Assembly: GCA_015852425.1 (NCBI GenBank)
Contig: JAAAIG010000035.1
Span: forward strand, 30,922-94,921
Length of the DNA: 64,000 nucleotides
Direction of reading: 5' to 3'
DNA from: Gryganskiella cystojenkinii
Lineage: Eukaryota > Mortierellomycota > Mortierellomycetes > Mortierellales > Mortierellaceae
Below, one piece after another: positions 63,518-64,000 of the stretch (position 1 is the stretch's first letter; the number at the start of each line of letters is the position of its first letter). A program made the translations under genes and the position numbers. Below the pieces are notes generated by a model, which was not told the DNA's origin, made no database searches, and saw nothing but the letters and a program-made list of their open reading frames with translations.

Positions 63518-64000
63518 GATAATTAAGTTATTGAGTTGTGAGAGTGGGTACGGTTGAAGAATATGAAAAAGAGAGTAGGGAGTGGAGAGTGCAGAGTGGA
63601 TGGGATCTCAAAGAACAATGGGGAAGAGGTGGGTTGGCGTCAGAGACAAAGTAAACGAGTGAAGACAAAGAGGAACGGGAAAAAAGAAGAGGAAAAAAGA
63701 ACAAAAAAAATGTGACTCTCTTCCTATTTGACACTCAGATCGATTGGGCGAACTGCAGGACTGCGCGTTGAACTCTTTTCATTTGCGCTTTCAACATGTG
63801 CAATCCTTACCTTTCCCGATTATCAACCCTGCTGGTTCAGGCGGACCCTGTTGTCGGGTCCTTGCATTTTTTTTTTTTTTTTTTTTTTTCCACATGGACC
63901 AGATGTTCTTTTACATCATTTGTTCCTGAACAGTCAGTTGCCTTCGCACATCAACGATTCCTCGATGTGATATCCTTTACTGCTCTCGCAGCCCAAAAGT
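63518..64000. other. Upstream of mitoferrin, window edge
   Basis: It contains the mitoferrin upstream region and a poly-T tract at 63867-63889. No supported coding segment. A neighbouring gene may begin beyond the window. Confidence 0.45.
63867..63889. repeat. Poly-T tract
   Basis: A run of 23 T on the plus strand. Homopolymers of this length are prone to length errors in assemblies. Confidence 0.9.

Overview
The window is intron-rich nuclear DNA from a fungus. Introns have GT-AG borders, commonly GTAAGT or GTATGT donors, and genes sit close together on both strands. The gene set points to an early-diverging fungus of the Mortierellomycota/Mucoromycota kind. It combines fungal hallmarks (Csm1/Pcs1-type kinetochore protein, PEX11, Mrs3/4-type mitoferrin) with genes also known from animals: a SNAPC4-like Myb factor, a BRAT1-like HEAT protein, a TRAK/BICD-like coiled-coil adaptor and a P2C Na,K-type ATPase. 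The lineage is an inference from gene content. All exon models were built by hand from splice signals, frame continuity and family similarity.

Layout. 0.4-4 kb: SNAPC4-like gene (-). 4.2-7 kb: two tandem Derlin genes (-) from a ~1.5 kb duplication. 7.3-9.2 kb: ALG3 (-), acting in N-glycan assembly in the same organelle as the Derlins. 9.4-16 kb: full-length ABCC transporter (-). 16.7-18.6 kb: Csm1/Pcs1 (+). 19.1-20.2 kb: mitochondrial ADP/ATP carrier (-). 21-22.6 kb: secreted PI-PLC-X-like phosphodiesterase (-). 23.1-23.9 kb: broken ADP/ATP carrier copy (-). 24-26.7 kb: no supported gene. 26.7-30.6 kb: P2C cation ATPase (+) with an assembly gap in an intron. 30.9-34 kb: coiled-coil adaptor (-). 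35.9-38.5 kb: Ded1/DDX3 helicase (+). 39.1-41.3 kb: possible FANCE-like protein (+). 41.5-42.8 kb: PEX11 (+) with a 12-nt microexon. 43.6-44.8 kb: ribosomal protein uL2 (+). 45-53.5 kb: a 20-exon Diaphanous-type formin (-) with an N-terminal Ras-association-like domain. 54.2-57.7 kb: BRAT1-like gene (-). 57.9-59 kb: MAK16 (-). 59.5-61.3 kb: cystathionine beta-lyase (+). 61.7-63.5 kb: mitoferrin (-).

There is no operon or gene-cluster logic. Genes act in separate housekeeping pathways: snRNA transcription and possibly Integrator endonuclease assembly, ER quality control and glycosylation, mitochondrial transport, ribosome biogenesis, cytoskeleton, peroxisome division and sulfur amino-acid metabolism. 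The most noteworthy points are the fungal BRAT1-like protein ending in Asp-Cys-Tyr, the RA-domain formin, the tandem Derlins with uneven divergence, the P2C ATPase with altered cation-site residues, the AAxxG-bearing adaptor and the PEX11 microexon. I saw no tRNA, rRNA, transposon or CRISPR array that I can support.
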